DNA from: Hymenobacter siberiensis
Lineage (GTDB): Bacteria; Bacteroidota; Bacteroidia; Cytophagales; Hymenobacteraceae
NCBI RefSeq assembly: GCF_018967865.2
Contig: NZ_JAHLZY020000001.1
Location: 1,798,001 to 1,862,000, forward strand
DNA length: 64,000 nt
Direction: 5' to 3'
Of this stretch, positions 16,007 to 25,513 are shown in pieces. Within the stretch, counting starts at the first letter, position 1. Each line of letters begins with the position of its first letter. Below the pieces are notes generated by a model, which saw nothing but the letters and a program-made list of their open reading frames with translations, was not told the DNA's origin and made no database searches. The position numbers were made by a program, and so were the translations under genes.

Positions 16007-17130
16007 TCCCACCAGCGCGACTTCGGCAGCGCAGCCCCCAAAGTTACCGGTTCGCCCAGGTGCGGGGTGGTCATCACCTGGCCCAGGCGCGTGGCCTCGG
16101 CGGTGGCACGGGTCACGGGTTCGTTCCAGGCGTGGAGCGATTCGGTGAACGCGCCCCAGTGCACGGGCAGCATCACGGCGGCGCGCACGTCGCGGGCGGC
16201 CTGCACGCTTTGCTCGGGCACCATGTGAATGTCGGCCCAACTCTCGTTGTACTGTCCGCATTCTACCAGGGCCAAATCGAACGGCCCATACTGCCGGCCG
16301 ATGGCGGCAAAATGCGGCCCGTAGCCGCCATCGCCGGTATAGAAAACCCGCTTGGCAGGCGTTTGCACCACCCAGGAGCACCAGAGCGTGGAGTTCCGAT
16401 TGGTGAGGCCCCGGCCCGAAAAGTGCCGGCTGGGCGTGCAGCGCAGCGTGAGGCCGGGCAGCCGCACGCTGTCGCCCCAGTTCATTTCGGTGATGTGCGC
16501 CGGGGCCACGCCCCACGCCCGTAGGTGCGGCCCAATGCCCAGCGGCACGTAGAACCGGCCCACCTTGTCCTTGATTTTGCGAATGGTTTCGTAGTCGAGG
16601 TGGTCGTAATGGTCGTGCGAAATCAGGACGGCGGCGATGTAGGGCAGCTTCTCGGGCGTAATGGCCAGCGCGGGGTTGTAGCGCTTGGGCGTGGCCCAGC
16701 TCACGGGGCCCATTTTCACGCCGAGCATGGGGTCGAGCAGAATGTTCTGGCCCGCTATTTCGAGCAGGCTGGCCGAGTGGCCGAACCACGTGACGCGCAC
16801 CATTTCGGGCGTTTTTTGGGTGATGGCCAGCGAATCGAGGGGCTGCTGGGGCAGCGGGCCGGGTGGGGCGGCCTGGGGTGATTTATGAAACAGGAATTTC
16901 CACATCACCGCCGGTATGCTGCTGCCCGTCATTTGCCGGGTCGGAATCAGGTTCACAAATTGGCCCGCTTGCGCATTGTAATGGCCCGATTTGGCGTAAA
17001 TGGCCCGGTCGGCTTTGGTAGGCGTGCCGCCCAGCTGCGGGCTGAGGCCCGTGAACGCTACCACTGCCACTAGCAGGGTGCCGAGAATGCCGCCGGTTGT
17101 CACAAGGAATTTTTTTAGGGGTTTGGGCAC
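16003..17130 (-). CDS. Metallo-beta-lactamase fold hydrolase (UlaG/NAPE-PLD-like)
   Basis: The 375-aa product starts with GTG and an N-terminal hydrophobic helix (about residues 8-28) that should anchor it or export it. Metal-binding motifs are WFGHSASLLEIAGQNILLDP, LISHDHYDHLDYETI (HxHxDH), a later GDGGYGPHF and the distal PVHWGAFTES. The order and spacing fit the branch that holds UlaG lactonase and N-acyl-phosphatidylethanolamine phospholipase D. The actual substrate cannot be assigned. The 3' end overlaps the repeat to the left by a few bases. Confidence 0.85.
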   Translation of the reverse strand: MPKPLKKFLVTTGGILGTLLVAVVAFTGLSPQLGGTPTKADRAIYAKSGHYNAQAGQFVNLIPTRQMTGSSIPAVMWKFLFHKSPQAAPPGPLPQQPLDSLAITQKTPEMVRVTWFGHSASLLEIAGQNILLDPMLGVKMGPVSWATPKRYNPALAITPEKLPYIAAVLISHDHYDHLDYETIRKIKDKVGRFYVPLGIGPHLRAWGVAPAHITEMNWGDSVRLPGLTLRCTPSRHFSGRGLTNRNSTLWCSWVVQTPAKRVFYTGDGGYGPHFAAIGRQYGPFDLALVECGQYNESWADIHMVPEQSVQAARDVRAAVMLPVHWGAFTESLHAWNEPVTRATAEATRLGQVMTTPHLGEPVTLGAALPKSRWWE

Positions 17131-17212
17131 AGGGAAAGTTAAAAGTTAGGTGTTAAGAGGGAAGAATTGGGGAAAGCCGCGCCATCCGGTTTCGACCCTT
17201 CACTTTCAACGC

Positions 17213-17890
17213 CTAATGCTTAACTGATTTGGCCTGGGCCAGCGCCACGATGTCGCGCACTTCGAGCACCGGTTTGGAGTAGCCGAAGTCGGCCGCGTTT
17301 ATCATGGCCCGGCCTACCTCCTGCATGGTACTCACGAAGTTCGGGGCCAGCTTGCGGGCCATGGGATAGAGCCAGGCAATGGCCCCGTACCACTTGAGAA
17401 TGTTTCGCTGGCCGGTAGTAGCTTTCATAAAGCCCGGCCGGAACATGTAAGTGGCGCGGAAGGGCAGGGCCAGTAGCTCGTTTTCGGTGCGGCCCTTCAC
17501 GCGGGCCCAGTGCTGGCGGCTGGTTTGGCGGCTGTCGGTGCCCGCGCCGGATACGTATATGAACGTAAGCTCCGGGTTGAGGCGCAGCAGGGTTTTGCCC
17601 ACGGCCAGCGTCATGTCGTGGGTGATGCGCTCGTATTCTTCCTTCGAAATGCCCACCGATGACACGCCCGCGCAGAAAAAACAGGCATTGTAGCCCGTCA
17701 GCTGGCTTTCTACGGCGCTGAGGTTGGATAGGTCAGGCACCAGCAGCTCGGCCATTTTGGGGTGGGTGCGGCCAGTGGGCCTGCGCGTGAGCACCAGTAC
17801 GTGCGCCACGACGGGGTTCTGCAGGCATTCGAGCAGAACGCCCTCGCCCACCATGCCGGTGGCTCCGGTGAGAATAACTCGTAGGTTCAT
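17213..17890 (-). CDS. NAD(P)-binding Rossmann-fold protein (atypical SDR, HTATIP2-like)
   Basis: The 225-aa product begins with the dinucleotide motif LTGATGMVGEGVLLECL and contains CFFCAGVSSVG, TFIYVSGAGTDSRQT and FRPGFMKATTG, consistent with the NAD(P)H-binding, epimerase-like group often labelled 'NAD-dependent epimerase' or HTATIP2-like. These proteins may be oxidoreductases or sensors without a catalytic triad; the Tyr-x3-Lys pair is not evident. Function unknown. Confidence 0.78.
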   Translation of the reverse strand: MNLRVILTGATGMVGEGVLLECLQNPVVAHVLVLTRRPTGRTHPKMAELLVPDLSNLSAVESQLTGYNACFFCAGVSSVGISKEEYERITHDMTLAVGKTLLRLNPELTFIYVSGAGTDSRQTSRQHWARVKGRTENELLALPFRATYMFRPGFMKATTGQRNILKWYGAIAWLYPMARKLAPNFVSTMQEVGRAMINAADFGYSKPVLEVRDIVALAQAKSVKH

Positions 17891-17946
17891 GTTGGTTCGG
17901 TGATGTAGGAGGGAAGACGTAGCGGCAGCTGCTTTGCTTTATTGAA

Positions 17947-18020
17947 TGTGCGGTAAGCTTTAGCTTGCCGTCTGTTTCATGCACTCAAACTCGCCACGGT
18001 AAGCTAAAGCTTACCGCACA
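17947..18020. repeat. REPIN-like inverted repeat, GGTAAGCTTTAGCTTGCC family, copy 1
   Basis: Arms 17947-17970 and 17997-18020 (starting TGTGCGGTAAGCTTTAGC) are inverted copies with one or two changes. Each arm can fold by itself (GGTAAGCT...AGCTTgCC). It sits between two minus-strand genes. A second, more diverged copy is at 46704. Confidence 0.88.
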
Positions 18021-18021
18021 G

Positions 18022-20103
18022 TTACACGCTGCCCGAATACTTCCGCACGGCCCATTCTACCGTCAAAAAGCCCAGAATCACGAAGAAAATCCACTTCAGA
18101 TTGATTAAATCCTTCAAATCTTCCTCGGCCGTAATCACCGGCTTGTAGTTAGCCTTGATGATGTCCTGGGCCAGCTTGTCCATTTGCGCCGGGTAGTACA
18201 GCTGGGCGCCGCTGCGGCGCGCGATTTGCGCCAGCAGGTTGTGGTCGGCTTTCGACTCCAGGGCTTCCAGGGGCTGCGCCTGCACCAGCAGCTCGCCCGC
18301 ATCCTGCTGGGGCTGGCCGCCCAGCGTAGCGCGGGCCTGGATGCGGTAGCGGCCGGCTGGCAGCGGCCCCAGGTGCAGGGGCGAGCCGTCCTCAGGGTTG
18401 GCGAAAGAAAAACGGCGGACTTGCTTTTTTTCGTCGGTTAAAACCAAGTCGATTTGCTGGTTGTAGAGGCGCTCGAAGACGGCATTGTAGGTTTCAGCCC
18501 CAAGGGTCACGTCGTCTTGGGTGCCGAATACGTCCTGCGTGGGGTACACGTCGAGGCGCTTTTTGTTGGCATTCTGGGTGAGGAGCTGGAGCGTCCGGAT
18601 AACGAGGCGGTCGTAGGCTTCGGGCTTGTTGTCGTGCTCCACGGCTTCCTGCAAGCGCCATTGCCAGCTGCCATCGGTGAGCAGCGTGGCCTGGCGGCGG
18701 TCCGTTGGGCCCCCAAAAACCAGCAGGGGCTTTTGGGTGGGCACGCGGCCCACGCGCTGCCAGAGCGCGGCTTCGGCCCCGGCCCCAAGGCGGTAGTCGC
18801 CAAACGGCACCGGCGCGGGTGGGTACTGCGCAAAGCGGCGGGCCGATTCCTCGTCCGTCGCAAACCGGGCGAAGCCGGGATTGGGTACGGGCGTCACCTC
18901 ATCGGTCTGCGCCCCGCGCGGTTGAATGGTGAGGCCCGCGCCCAGCTGGTTGTAGGCCGGTAGGTCCGACTGTGCGCCCAAAATGTAGAAAGCGGGCGTT
19001 TTGCGGGCTTTCACCTGGGCCAGAATCTCGTTGCCCAGCCCGCCCTGGGCCGGTAGCTGGTGCAGAATGGCCACGTCGAAATCGGCATCGGCCCTGAGCG
19101 GCTGCACGCCGGGCAGGGCCAGGGTGAGGTCGAAGTTGTCGTTGGCCAGAATGGCGGCGCGCAGGGCTTTCAGGTCGGGGTGCGGGGCCGCGCCGGCCAG
19201 CAGCACGCGCAGCTTGCCCTTCACGACTTCGATGAAGGCCGTGCGCTGGTTGTTCAGCTCGGTAAACTCGTCGGGCTGGGGCACAATGCGCACCTCGTAG
19301 CGGCGCTTGCCGGGCGCGGGCGCGGTGAGCTGGAAGGTAGTGCGCACCCGCCGCCGGCCGGCGGGCAGGGCCACGCGGTGGCTGTCGAGCACGCGGCTGC
19401 CCTCGCGCAGCTCTATCGTGGCCGCGCCGCCGGCGTAGCCTTCGAAACCCAATTCAGCCTCAATGGGAAATTTATTGCCGCTGAAGGCCACGCGGTTGTA
19501 GGTGAGGCCGGTCAGGCGCAGGTCGCGCTTGGGCACGGTGTCGCCCACGGCCACGGTGTAAATCGGGAAGTTGAATTCCGAATAAGCGGGGCTGCGGCCC
19601 TGGTTCACGAGGCCGTCGCTGAGGAGCACCACGCCGGCCAGGTTGCGGCCGTCGTAGGCCTCGCGGGTGCTGCTGAGCAGCTGGTCGAGGTCGGAAGTGG
19701 CGGCGGAAAAGCGCAGCGAATCAGGCCGGTCCGGGCGGCCAGGCGCGGGCGTCAGCGTTCGGGTTTCGATGGTGAAGCCTTTGCCTCTTAGGGTTTCGGC
19801 CAGCCGGGCGAGGCTGGTGGTGGCCTGGCCCAGCACGTTTTTGGGGGTGAACAGCTCCACCGACTGCGAGTTATCGATGGCCAGCACCAGCGTGGGCGCT
19901 TCGGTACGCGTGGTGGTGGTTTTGATGAACGGGGCCAGCAGCAGGTAGCACAAAAAGCTCACTACAGCGAAGCGCAGGGCGGCCAGCGCGTAGTTGCGCT
20001 GCTTGCTCCACGGGGCTTTGGCCGAGTACTGCAGGGCCGCGTAGCCCGCGCCCACGGCCAGGCAGAGCAGGATAAACCAGGAAGAATAGGAAGTAGTCAG
20101 CAA
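18022..20103 (-). CDS. VWA-like membrane protein
   Basis: The 693-aa product has two N-terminal membrane helices (about residues 8-24 and 41-62), a large periplasmic part and a final helix near the C-terminus (about 668-686). The segment TLVLAIDNSQSVELFTPKN resembles the D-x-S-x-S metal site of von Willebrand A domains, and VVLLSDGLVNQGRSP follows as the second VWA motif. Such proteins occur across Bacteroidota next to Bat/MoxR genes or alone; the role is not established. The start codon is TTG; no upstream ATG is available. Confidence 0.75.
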   Translation of the reverse strand: MLTTSYSSWFILLCLAVGAGYAALQYSAKAPWSKQRNYALAALRFAVVSFLCYLLLAPFIKTTTTRTEAPTLVLAIDNSQSVELFTPKNVLGQATTSLARLAETLRGKGFTIETRTLTPAPGRPDRPDSLRFSAATSDLDQLLSSTREAYDGRNLAGVVLLSDGLVNQGRSPAYSEFNFPIYTVAVGDTVPKRDLRLTGLTYNRVAFSGNKFPIEAELGFEGYAGGAATIELREGSRVLDSHRVALPAGRRRVRTTFQLTAPAPGKRRYEVRIVPQPDEFTELNNQRTAFIEVVKGKLRVLLAGAAPHPDLKALRAAILANDNFDLTLALPGVQPLRADADFDVAILHQLPAQGGLGNEILAQVKARKTPAFYILGAQSDLPAYNQLGAGLTIQPRGAQTDEVTPVPNPGFARFATDEESARRFAQYPPAPVPFGDYRLGAGAEAALWQRVGRVPTQKPLLVFGGPTDRRQATLLTDGSWQWRLQEAVEHDNKPEAYDRLVIRTLQLLTQNANKKRLDVYPTQDVFGTQDDVTLGAETYNAVFERLYNQQIDLVLTDEKKQVRRFSFANPEDGSPLHLGPLPAGRYRIQARATLGGQPQQDAGELLVQAQPLEALESKADHNLLAQIARRSGAQLYYPAQMDKLAQDIIKANYKPVITAEEDLKDLINLKWIFFVILGFLTVEWAVRKYSGSV

Positions 20104-21013
20104 ACGAAAGTCGGATTGAATCAGGGCTAAAGGTCGGCCCGCGCCGCCAAAGTTTCGGCCAGTAGCCGGCAGCAGCGGAAGTAGCCGGGGGAGAAGGCGT
20201 GCAAAAAGAGCAAACTTACCCGACGAAATTACGGATTTCGGCCTGCTAAGCTTGAGCCGTTGTTTTCAAGTGTTAAAAAATAAATAATTGAACATTAATT
20301 CATATATATCGTAACTATGATTTTTCCCGTCAAAAACCAATTTTTGGCTGATACAATCATCTCGACTACTGCGTGTTATTCGGTTTGTCTGCCGTGAGCA
20401 GTCCGGTAAGCACCGTAGTGCGGTCGAAAGTGAAGTCGATTATTAGGTTCTGTTAAACAGGGTATTAGGTGGTGCCTTATTGCTGGTTTTTCACTCTTGA
20501 GCCCTTTTGTAGGACGAAAACCAACCAGCAACGAGCAACCAGAAACGAGCTGAAATACCTGGCATAAGAGCGACCGGTGTAAAATCAGTTACTAATTTGA
20601 TTCCCATTCGATTGGGAAGGAGAATTGAAGTCTGCATAGATTCAATTTGCTAGTACGCACTACCTGCAGCCACCGGCAGGAACGGACCTGCCTGGCCCAG
20701 CTCTTTGCCGGGCAGTATGAAAAATCAGTTGTTAAATACTTGTCGGCTGCTCATGGGCGCAGTGCCCGGCAGGCTGTGTGCGGCTACTACTACCCCGCGT
20801 TTTTTCTGCTGTGCCGATTTGGCCTGGTTGTCAGAGCCCCACTGGCATGGGTATGCTCCTGCGCATCGGGTAGCCGGGTGGGCCACTTGAAGGGTGTCGG
20901 GGAATAGCTCGACCGGTCGTGCTCCGGCACGCGCCTGCCATGCGAGGCAGGGTATTTTATTGCCTGATGAATAGGTGCTTAACTGACTTTTTTACCTGTG
21001 ATATGCTTTTGCT
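20104..21013. other. 910-base region without a convincing gene
   Basis: It holds an AT-rich block at about 20260-20350, likely promoter or regulatory DNA, then GC-mixed sequence. A plus-strand ORF with ATG at 20717 (KNQLLNTCRLLMGAV...) looks like the start of a secreted protein but ends at 20890 without a recognisable domain. A longer overlapping frame is no better. It may hold a decayed gene. A hairpin with CCTGCCATGCGAGGCAGG lies near 20934-20951. No RNA gene is recognised. Confidence 0.5.
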
Positions 21014-24000
21014 ATGCTAGTCAACTTTCTCCCTCCGCGTTGCAGTACCAATTATCTGCTGAAGCTTTTGCTGGTTGTGGGCCTGCTGCTGCCCGCCGCG
21101 CCAGCATTGGCACAAACCCGCATTTTGTTTGTGGGCAACAGCTTTACGCACGGTAACCTTGCCCCGGTGCTGAACTACAACACCGCCGCCGTGACGGACG
21201 AAAACTACGGACTGCCCACCAGTTCTCCCCGACACGAAAGCGACGACTCGGGGCCTTGGGGCGGTGTACCGGGCATTTTCAAGAAGTTCACCGACGAGGC
21301 CGGGCTGGCCTATGAAGTGCACATCGAGGCCATCAGCGGGGTAGACCTGACCTACCACTACACCAATGCCCTCATGGTTATCCGGCAGGCCCAATGGGAC
21401 AAAGTAGTGCTGCAGGAATTAAGTACGGGGCCGTTGCCGGCGAACAAAGGCGGCAATCCGGCCGATTTTTTTACCTATTCCACGCAGCTGGAGCAGGCCA
21501 TTCATTCAGTGAATGCCGCCTCAAAAATCTACCTGTACCAAACTTGGGCGCGCGCCGACCTGACGTATCCCGCCGGCCAACCTTATTCGGGCCAGCCCAT
21601 TACGGCCATGAGCACCGACCTGCACAATGCCTATTACCAGGCATTTGCGCAGAATGGGCGTTTCGAAGCGGTGGCTCCCGTGGGTGATGCCTGGCAGTTG
21701 GCCATGCAAACGGGCGTGGCCATGTCCAATCCCTACACGCCCACGGCCGGGCAGCTCGACTTGTGGTCCAGCTACTTCCACGCCAGCAAATGGGGCTCAT
21801 ACCTGAGCGCCTGTGTGTTGCTTCAACAAATTACGGGGGTTGACCCACGCTCCCTGGGGGCCGGGGAACTCGCCGCCGCCGACCTGGGCATTGCGCCGGC
21901 CGATGCCGTGGCCTTGCAGCAGGTGGCCTATAACCAGGTGAGCGGCAGCACTAATCCGACCACGTACTCGCTCACGGTCGCTGCCACCGGCAGCGGCACG
22001 GTGAGCAAGAGCCCGAACCAGGCGGCATATGCCAGCGGCAGCAGTGTGACGGTAACGGCCACCCCAGCGGCCGGCTTTCAGTTCAGCGGCTGGAGCGGCG
22101 ACGCCTCTGGCACCACCAACCCCCTGACGGTGACGATGACGGCCAACAAGAACATAACCGCCACTTTCACCGCTGCCCCGGCCGCCAGCTACACGCTGAC
22201 CACCAACACTACCGGCAGCGGCACGGTAGTGAAAAACCCGAATCAGGCCACTTACCCCAGCGGCAGTACGGTGAGCCTGACGGCCACGCCCGCTGCCGGC
22301 TTCACCTTCGCCAGCTGGAGCGGCGATGCCACGGGCAGCACCAATCCGCTCACGGTGACCATGACGGCCAACAAAAGCATCACGGCCACCTTCACCGCCG
22401 CACCGGCCGGGCAAAGCGTGACGAGCTACACCCTGGTGAATGCCGACACGGGGGGCGACATTCAGGCCCTGGCCCCCGGAACCACCCTCAACCTGGCTAC
22501 CTTGCCAACTATTCGCCTGAACATTCGGGCCAATACCAACCCGGCCACGGTGGGCAGTGTCGTTCTCGTCCTCGGCGGGGCCGCGGCCCGGAACCAGACC
22601 GAGTCGGTAGCGCCCTACGCGCTGTTTGGTGACAACGGCGCTGGCGTTTATAATTCCTGGACGCCGGGAGTCGGCAACTATACCCTCACGGCTACGCCTT
22701 ACACCGCTGGCGGTGGCGGGGGCACGGCTGGCACGCCCCTCAGCATCGGCTTCAGCGTCACAAACCAGACGGCCGCTGCCAGCTATACCCTCACCATCGG
22801 CACGGTGGGCAGTGGCACGGTAACGAAAAACCCGAATCAGGCCACTTACCCCAGTGGCAGCACAGTAAGCCTGACGGCCACGCCCGCCGCCGGCTACCAA
22901 TTCAGCGGCTGGAGTGGCGATGCCTCGGGCACAGCCAATCCCTTATCGGTGCCAATGACCGGGAATAAAAACATCACGGCCACCTTTACCGCCACCCCAG
23001 CCACGACCTACACGCTGACGGTGACCACGGTGGGCAGTGGCACGGTAACAAAAAACCCGAATCAGGCCACTTACCCCAGCGGCAGCACGGTGAGCCTGAC
23101 GGCCACAGCCGCTGCCAGCTTCACCTTCGCCAGCTGGAGTGGCGATGCCACGGGCAGCACCAATCCGCTCACGGTGACCATGACGGCCAACAAAAGCATC
23201 ACGGCCACCTTCACGGCTATTAGCGGCACGGGCTTAGTGTTTTACCGGGCCTTAAATATCAACGGCAATGCACTAGTGCTCGACGGTCAGAATTGGGAAG
23301 CCGCCACGGGGGCGGCCAACTTCACCGTCACGGGCACTCGGTTTGCGAATCAAAATATCCCCCTTAATCCGGCCACCGATGCCCCACGGGCCAGCATGAT
23401 TCGCTCGTCAGTGTATGGCCCCAGCCTCGATGCGACGCTGCGCAATGTGCCGGCGGGCACCTACGTCGTGTATGCCTATGTGTGGGAAGACAACAACCCG
23501 GAAATCTTCGATGTGCGCGTGCAGGGCCAGCTGGTGCTGTCTAACTACAACAGCGGGCCGGCCGGCAGCTGGAGCCGGCTGGGGCCTTACACCACCACCG
23601 TTGCCAGCAATGGCACGTTGGTGGTGAGTACCGCCGGTGGCTATGCCAACCTCTCGGGAATTGAAGTGTGGCGTCAAAATGCCGTCGGCGCAGCCAGAAC
23701 CGCCCTGACGCCTGATTCCGGTAGCCTGGCGCAGCCATTCGCGTCAGCCGGCAGCCGCCTGCCCGAAGACCGGTTGAGCGGCCCTGCAGGCGTTGCCACG
23801 CCCCAGGTATACCCCAACCCCACCAGCGATGGCCGGTTGTGGGTGCTGCTGCCCAATAATTTCCAGGGACCGGTAGCGTACTCGCTGGTGTCGGGCATAG
23901 GTGCAACGCTGGCGAGTGGCCAATTGGCAGGGCCTGCCCAGCAGCTCGATTTCTCCCGCCAGCTAACTGCTTCCGGCCTGTATTACCTGCTGCTAAAGGG

Positions 24001-24040
24001 CCAGAACCAGCGTGCCCAAATCAAGCTGGTGCGGCCTTAA
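21014..24040 (+). CDS. Secreted multidomain protein: SGNH-like/DUF4886, InlB-type repeats, T9SS sorting domain
   Basis: The 1008-aa product carries a signal peptide ending APALAQ (about residue 34). Next is a DUF4886/SGNH-like domain (RILFVGNSFTHGN, about residues 36-300) that may be an esterase. Two divergent InlB B-type repeats follow (about 315-390 and 393-467), each with GSGTV..NPNQATY and FSGWSGDASG. A beta-sandwich domain (about 470-590) and two more repeats (about 592-737) come next. A lectin/malectin-like domain with YRALNINGNALVLDG lies at about 745-890. The C-terminal T9SS sorting domain starts at VYPNPTSDGRLWV. Likely surface-bound or released, acting on glycans or as adhesin. Confidence 0.85.
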   Translation: MLVNFLPPRCSTNYLLKLLLVVGLLLPAAPALAQTRILFVGNSFTHGNLAPVLNYNTAAVTDENYGLPTSSPRHESDDSGPWGGVPGIFKKFTDEAGLAYEVHIEAISGVDLTYHYTNALMVIRQAQWDKVVLQELSTGPLPANKGGNPADFFTYSTQLEQAIHSVNAASKIYLYQTWARADLTYPAGQPYSGQPITAMSTDLHNAYYQAFAQNGRFEAVAPVGDAWQLAMQTGVAMSNPYTPTAGQLDLWSSYFHASKWGSYLSACVLLQQITGVDPRSLGAGELAAADLGIAPADAVALQQVAYNQVSGSTNPTTYSLTVAATGSGTVSKSPNQAAYASGSSVTVTATPAAGFQFSGWSGDASGTTNPLTVTMTANKNITATFTAAPAASYTLTTNTTGSGTVVKNPNQATYPSGSTVSLTATPAAGFTFASWSGDATGSTNPLTVTMTANKSITATFTAAPAGQSVTSYTLVNADTGGDIQALAPGTTLNLATLPTIRLNIRANTNPATVGSVVLVLGGAAARNQTESVAPYALFGDNGAGVYNSWTPGVGNYTLTATPYTAGGGGGTAGTPLSIGFSVTNQTAAASYTLTIGTVGSGTVTKNPNQATYPSGSTVSLTATPAAGYQFSGWSGDASGTANPLSVPMTGNKNITATFTATPATTYTLTVTTVGSGTVTKNPNQATYPSGSTVSLTATAAASFTFASWSGDATGSTNPLTVTMTANKSITATFTAISGTGLVFYRALNINGNALVLDGQNWEAATGAANFTVTGTRFANQNIPLNPATDAPRASMIRSSVYGPSLDATLRNVPAGTYVVYAYVWEDNNPEIFDVRVQGQLVLSNYNSGPAGSWSRLGPYTTTVASNGTLVVSTAGGYANLSGIEVWRQNAVGAARTALTPDSGSLAQPFASAGSRLPEDRLSGPAGVATPQVYPNPTSDGRLWVLLPNNFQGPVAYSLVSGIGATLASGQLAGPAQQLDFSRQLTASGLYYLLLKGQNQRAQIKLVRP
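21957..23222 (+). repeat. Four coding repeats of about 72 codons (InlB B-type)
   Basis: Units are at about 21957-22180, 22187-22413, 22780-23004 and 23008-23222. Units 2, 3 and 4 share long near-identical DNA tracts, for example over the AAAAACCCGAATCAGGCCAC segment, while unit 1 is more diverged. A 366-base unrelated domain separates units 2 and 3. Confidence 0.85.
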
Positions 24041-24714
24041 CGAGTCAGTACCGTCACCAGCTCGGGACTATTGAAAATGCTGACCGGCGAAATCACGGTT
24101 TCGTTCAGCGGCAAGCTGTCGTCGTACCGCTCGCGCAACTTGGCCTGCACGGCAGGGTGGCTCAGGTCGAAATCGCGCAGGTGCTGGAGCTGCCCCAGCC
24201 GCCGGCCGAGCCCGCGCTCATACACTTTCCAGATAAGCTCGGAGCAATAAATCCGGTCATCGGACCAGCCGAAATACAAGTCGTAATTGTGCCCCAGCAT
24301 GGGCCGTCCGGCTGCTTTGAGGCGGGCCAGCGCGGCGGGCGTGAGCACGGCTTCGGCATCGCGCAGCCGCTTGGTCACGAAGTGGCCGCCCTGGCCCCGC
24401 GCCACCCAATCGGCCAGTGGCGTGCGCTTCACCGGCTGCACGGCTTCGAACACCTGCCATTTACCTTCTTCCTTATACACGATGCCGCAGTGGCTCCAGG
24501 CCGAGTGCGTGGCCAGCTGAATGGCCCGGCTCTGAGCTGAGAGGGAGGTATGGAAAATCAGGTCGCCGTCGCGGAGCTGGGGCGCGATTTGGGTGGTGGC
24601 GGCTTCAGCGGCGCGGTGGCTCTGGTAGCGGAGCAGGCGGCGGTGCAGGCGCGGGTAGGCGGCGATGGCGAGGGCCGTAAGGAGTAGAAAGGGGAGGAGG
24701 AGCCAGCGTTTCAT
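24037..24714 (-). CDS. YiiX/YebB-like permuted NlpC/P60 cysteine hydrolase
   Basis: The 225-aa product has an N-terminal membrane anchor (about residues 3-20). The fold is the circularly permuted papain type: DGDLIFHTSLSAQS, the catalytic His in HSAWSHCGIVYKEEG, and the catalytic Cys in IYCSELIWKVYERG. Relatives act on peptidoglycan or lipid amide bonds; E. coli YiiX is uncharacterised. Its ATG overlaps the stop of the upstream DUF4262 gene by 4 bases, so translation is probably coupled. It converges on the T9SS gene with a 4-base overlap. Confidence 0.82.
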   Translation of the reverse strand: MKRWLLLPFLLLTALAIAAYPRLHRRLLRYQSHRAAEAATTQIAPQLRDGDLIFHTSLSAQSRAIQLATHSAWSHCGIVYKEEGKWQVFEAVQPVKRTPLADWVARGQGGHFVTKRLRDAEAVLTPAALARLKAAGRPMLGHNYDLYFGWSDDRIYCSELIWKVYERGLGRRLGQLQHLRDFDLSHPAVQAKLRERYDDSLPLNETVISPVSIFNSPELVTVLTR

Positions 24715-25502
24715 TGCCCGGTTTCTTCTGCTTCTTCAGCGGCTTCTTCTTCGTCGGGGTCCTCCCAGGTTTCCCAATCGTCTTCTATCGTTTCCCGCCA
24801 TGCAGTCCAGCCATAGTTCAACTGGAATAACCCGTTAACCGAAGCATCCAACTCAACGATGTGGTCCAGGCAGACTATTTTCAGGTCTGCTACATCGGTG
24901 GTGGTATCGCACAGAAACTGCCAGTCTCCATCCGTTTCGTGCGACACCCGAAGAATAGGGGAGCCTTCCAAAACCTGGCGGGTTGTGTAAACGCCTAATT
25001 TGCGGTCCTCCCGAAACTTGAAATCGTTCTCGCGGTCAAGCAAGGGCTGCGCTGCTTTCCAATCAGGGTTAAAATTTTCATCCCAGGGATAAAGCGCATT
25101 TTTGTCTGGCCAAACGATTTGCAAAGCCGGGAAATCCCAGCTCTTATAAAACCATGCGGCATACCCAAAGTAGTCCTGATAACGGGCTCCATCCACGGTT
25201 ACGAATCGTATATCGAAGCCTTCCAGAAAATTGGGGTAGCCGATGCCTTGGTCGGGTTGCGGCTGCTTATCCAGCAAGCGCTTTCCCTCCCAAAGCACCG
25301 AATGCAATAAATCCAACCCGAAGCCAAAGCAGATTAGCTCCGGATAACCGTACGTCTTGTATAGCCCAATTGTGTAGGCGAAGCTGGGCGAATACCCATC
25401 GCCGTTGAACAGCGCCACATGAAACCCATGCTCCTTAATGTCGCTGAGAATCCGCTTTTCGGCAGCTGTGTTGTGTTCTGCGTGTTCTTCCGGCGTGGCC
25501 AT
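24711..25502 (-). CDS. DUF4262 domain protein
   Basis: The 263-aa product contains HGFHVALFNGDGYSPSFAYT followed by IGLYKTYGYPELICFGFGLD, the defining part of DUF4262. The remainder includes DFPALQIVWPDKNALYPWD and an acidic, low-complexity C-terminus. The family is widespread but has no known biochemical role; it is often near nucleases or toxin-type genes. Cytoplasmic by appearance. It overlaps the next gene by 4 bases (operon). The middle of the gene is AT-richer than its neighbours. Confidence 0.8.
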   Translation of the reverse strand: MATPEEHAEHNTAAEKRILSDIKEHGFHVALFNGDGYSPSFAYTIGLYKTYGYPELICFGFGLDLLHSVLWEGKRLLDKQPQPDQGIGYPNFLEGFDIRFVTVDGARYQDYFGYAAWFYKSWDFPALQIVWPDKNALYPWDENFNPDWKAAQPLLDRENDFKFREDRKLGVYTTRQVLEGSPILRVSHETDGDWQFLCDTTTDVADLKIVCLDHIVELDASVNGLFQLNYGWTAWRETIEDDWETWEDPDEEEAAEEAEETGQ

Positions 25503-25513
25503 TGCTTTTCCCC

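Noticed and set aside
20647..20907. A real gene in the 910-base gap
   Set aside because: The frame has no domain, no codon bias like the neighbours, and begins in sequence with no promoter sign. A decayed secreted-protein start remains possible.
21957..23222. CRISPR array or tandem repeat of non-coding type
   Set aside because: The repeats are 72 codons long, in frame, and encode InlB-type domains in a secreted protein.
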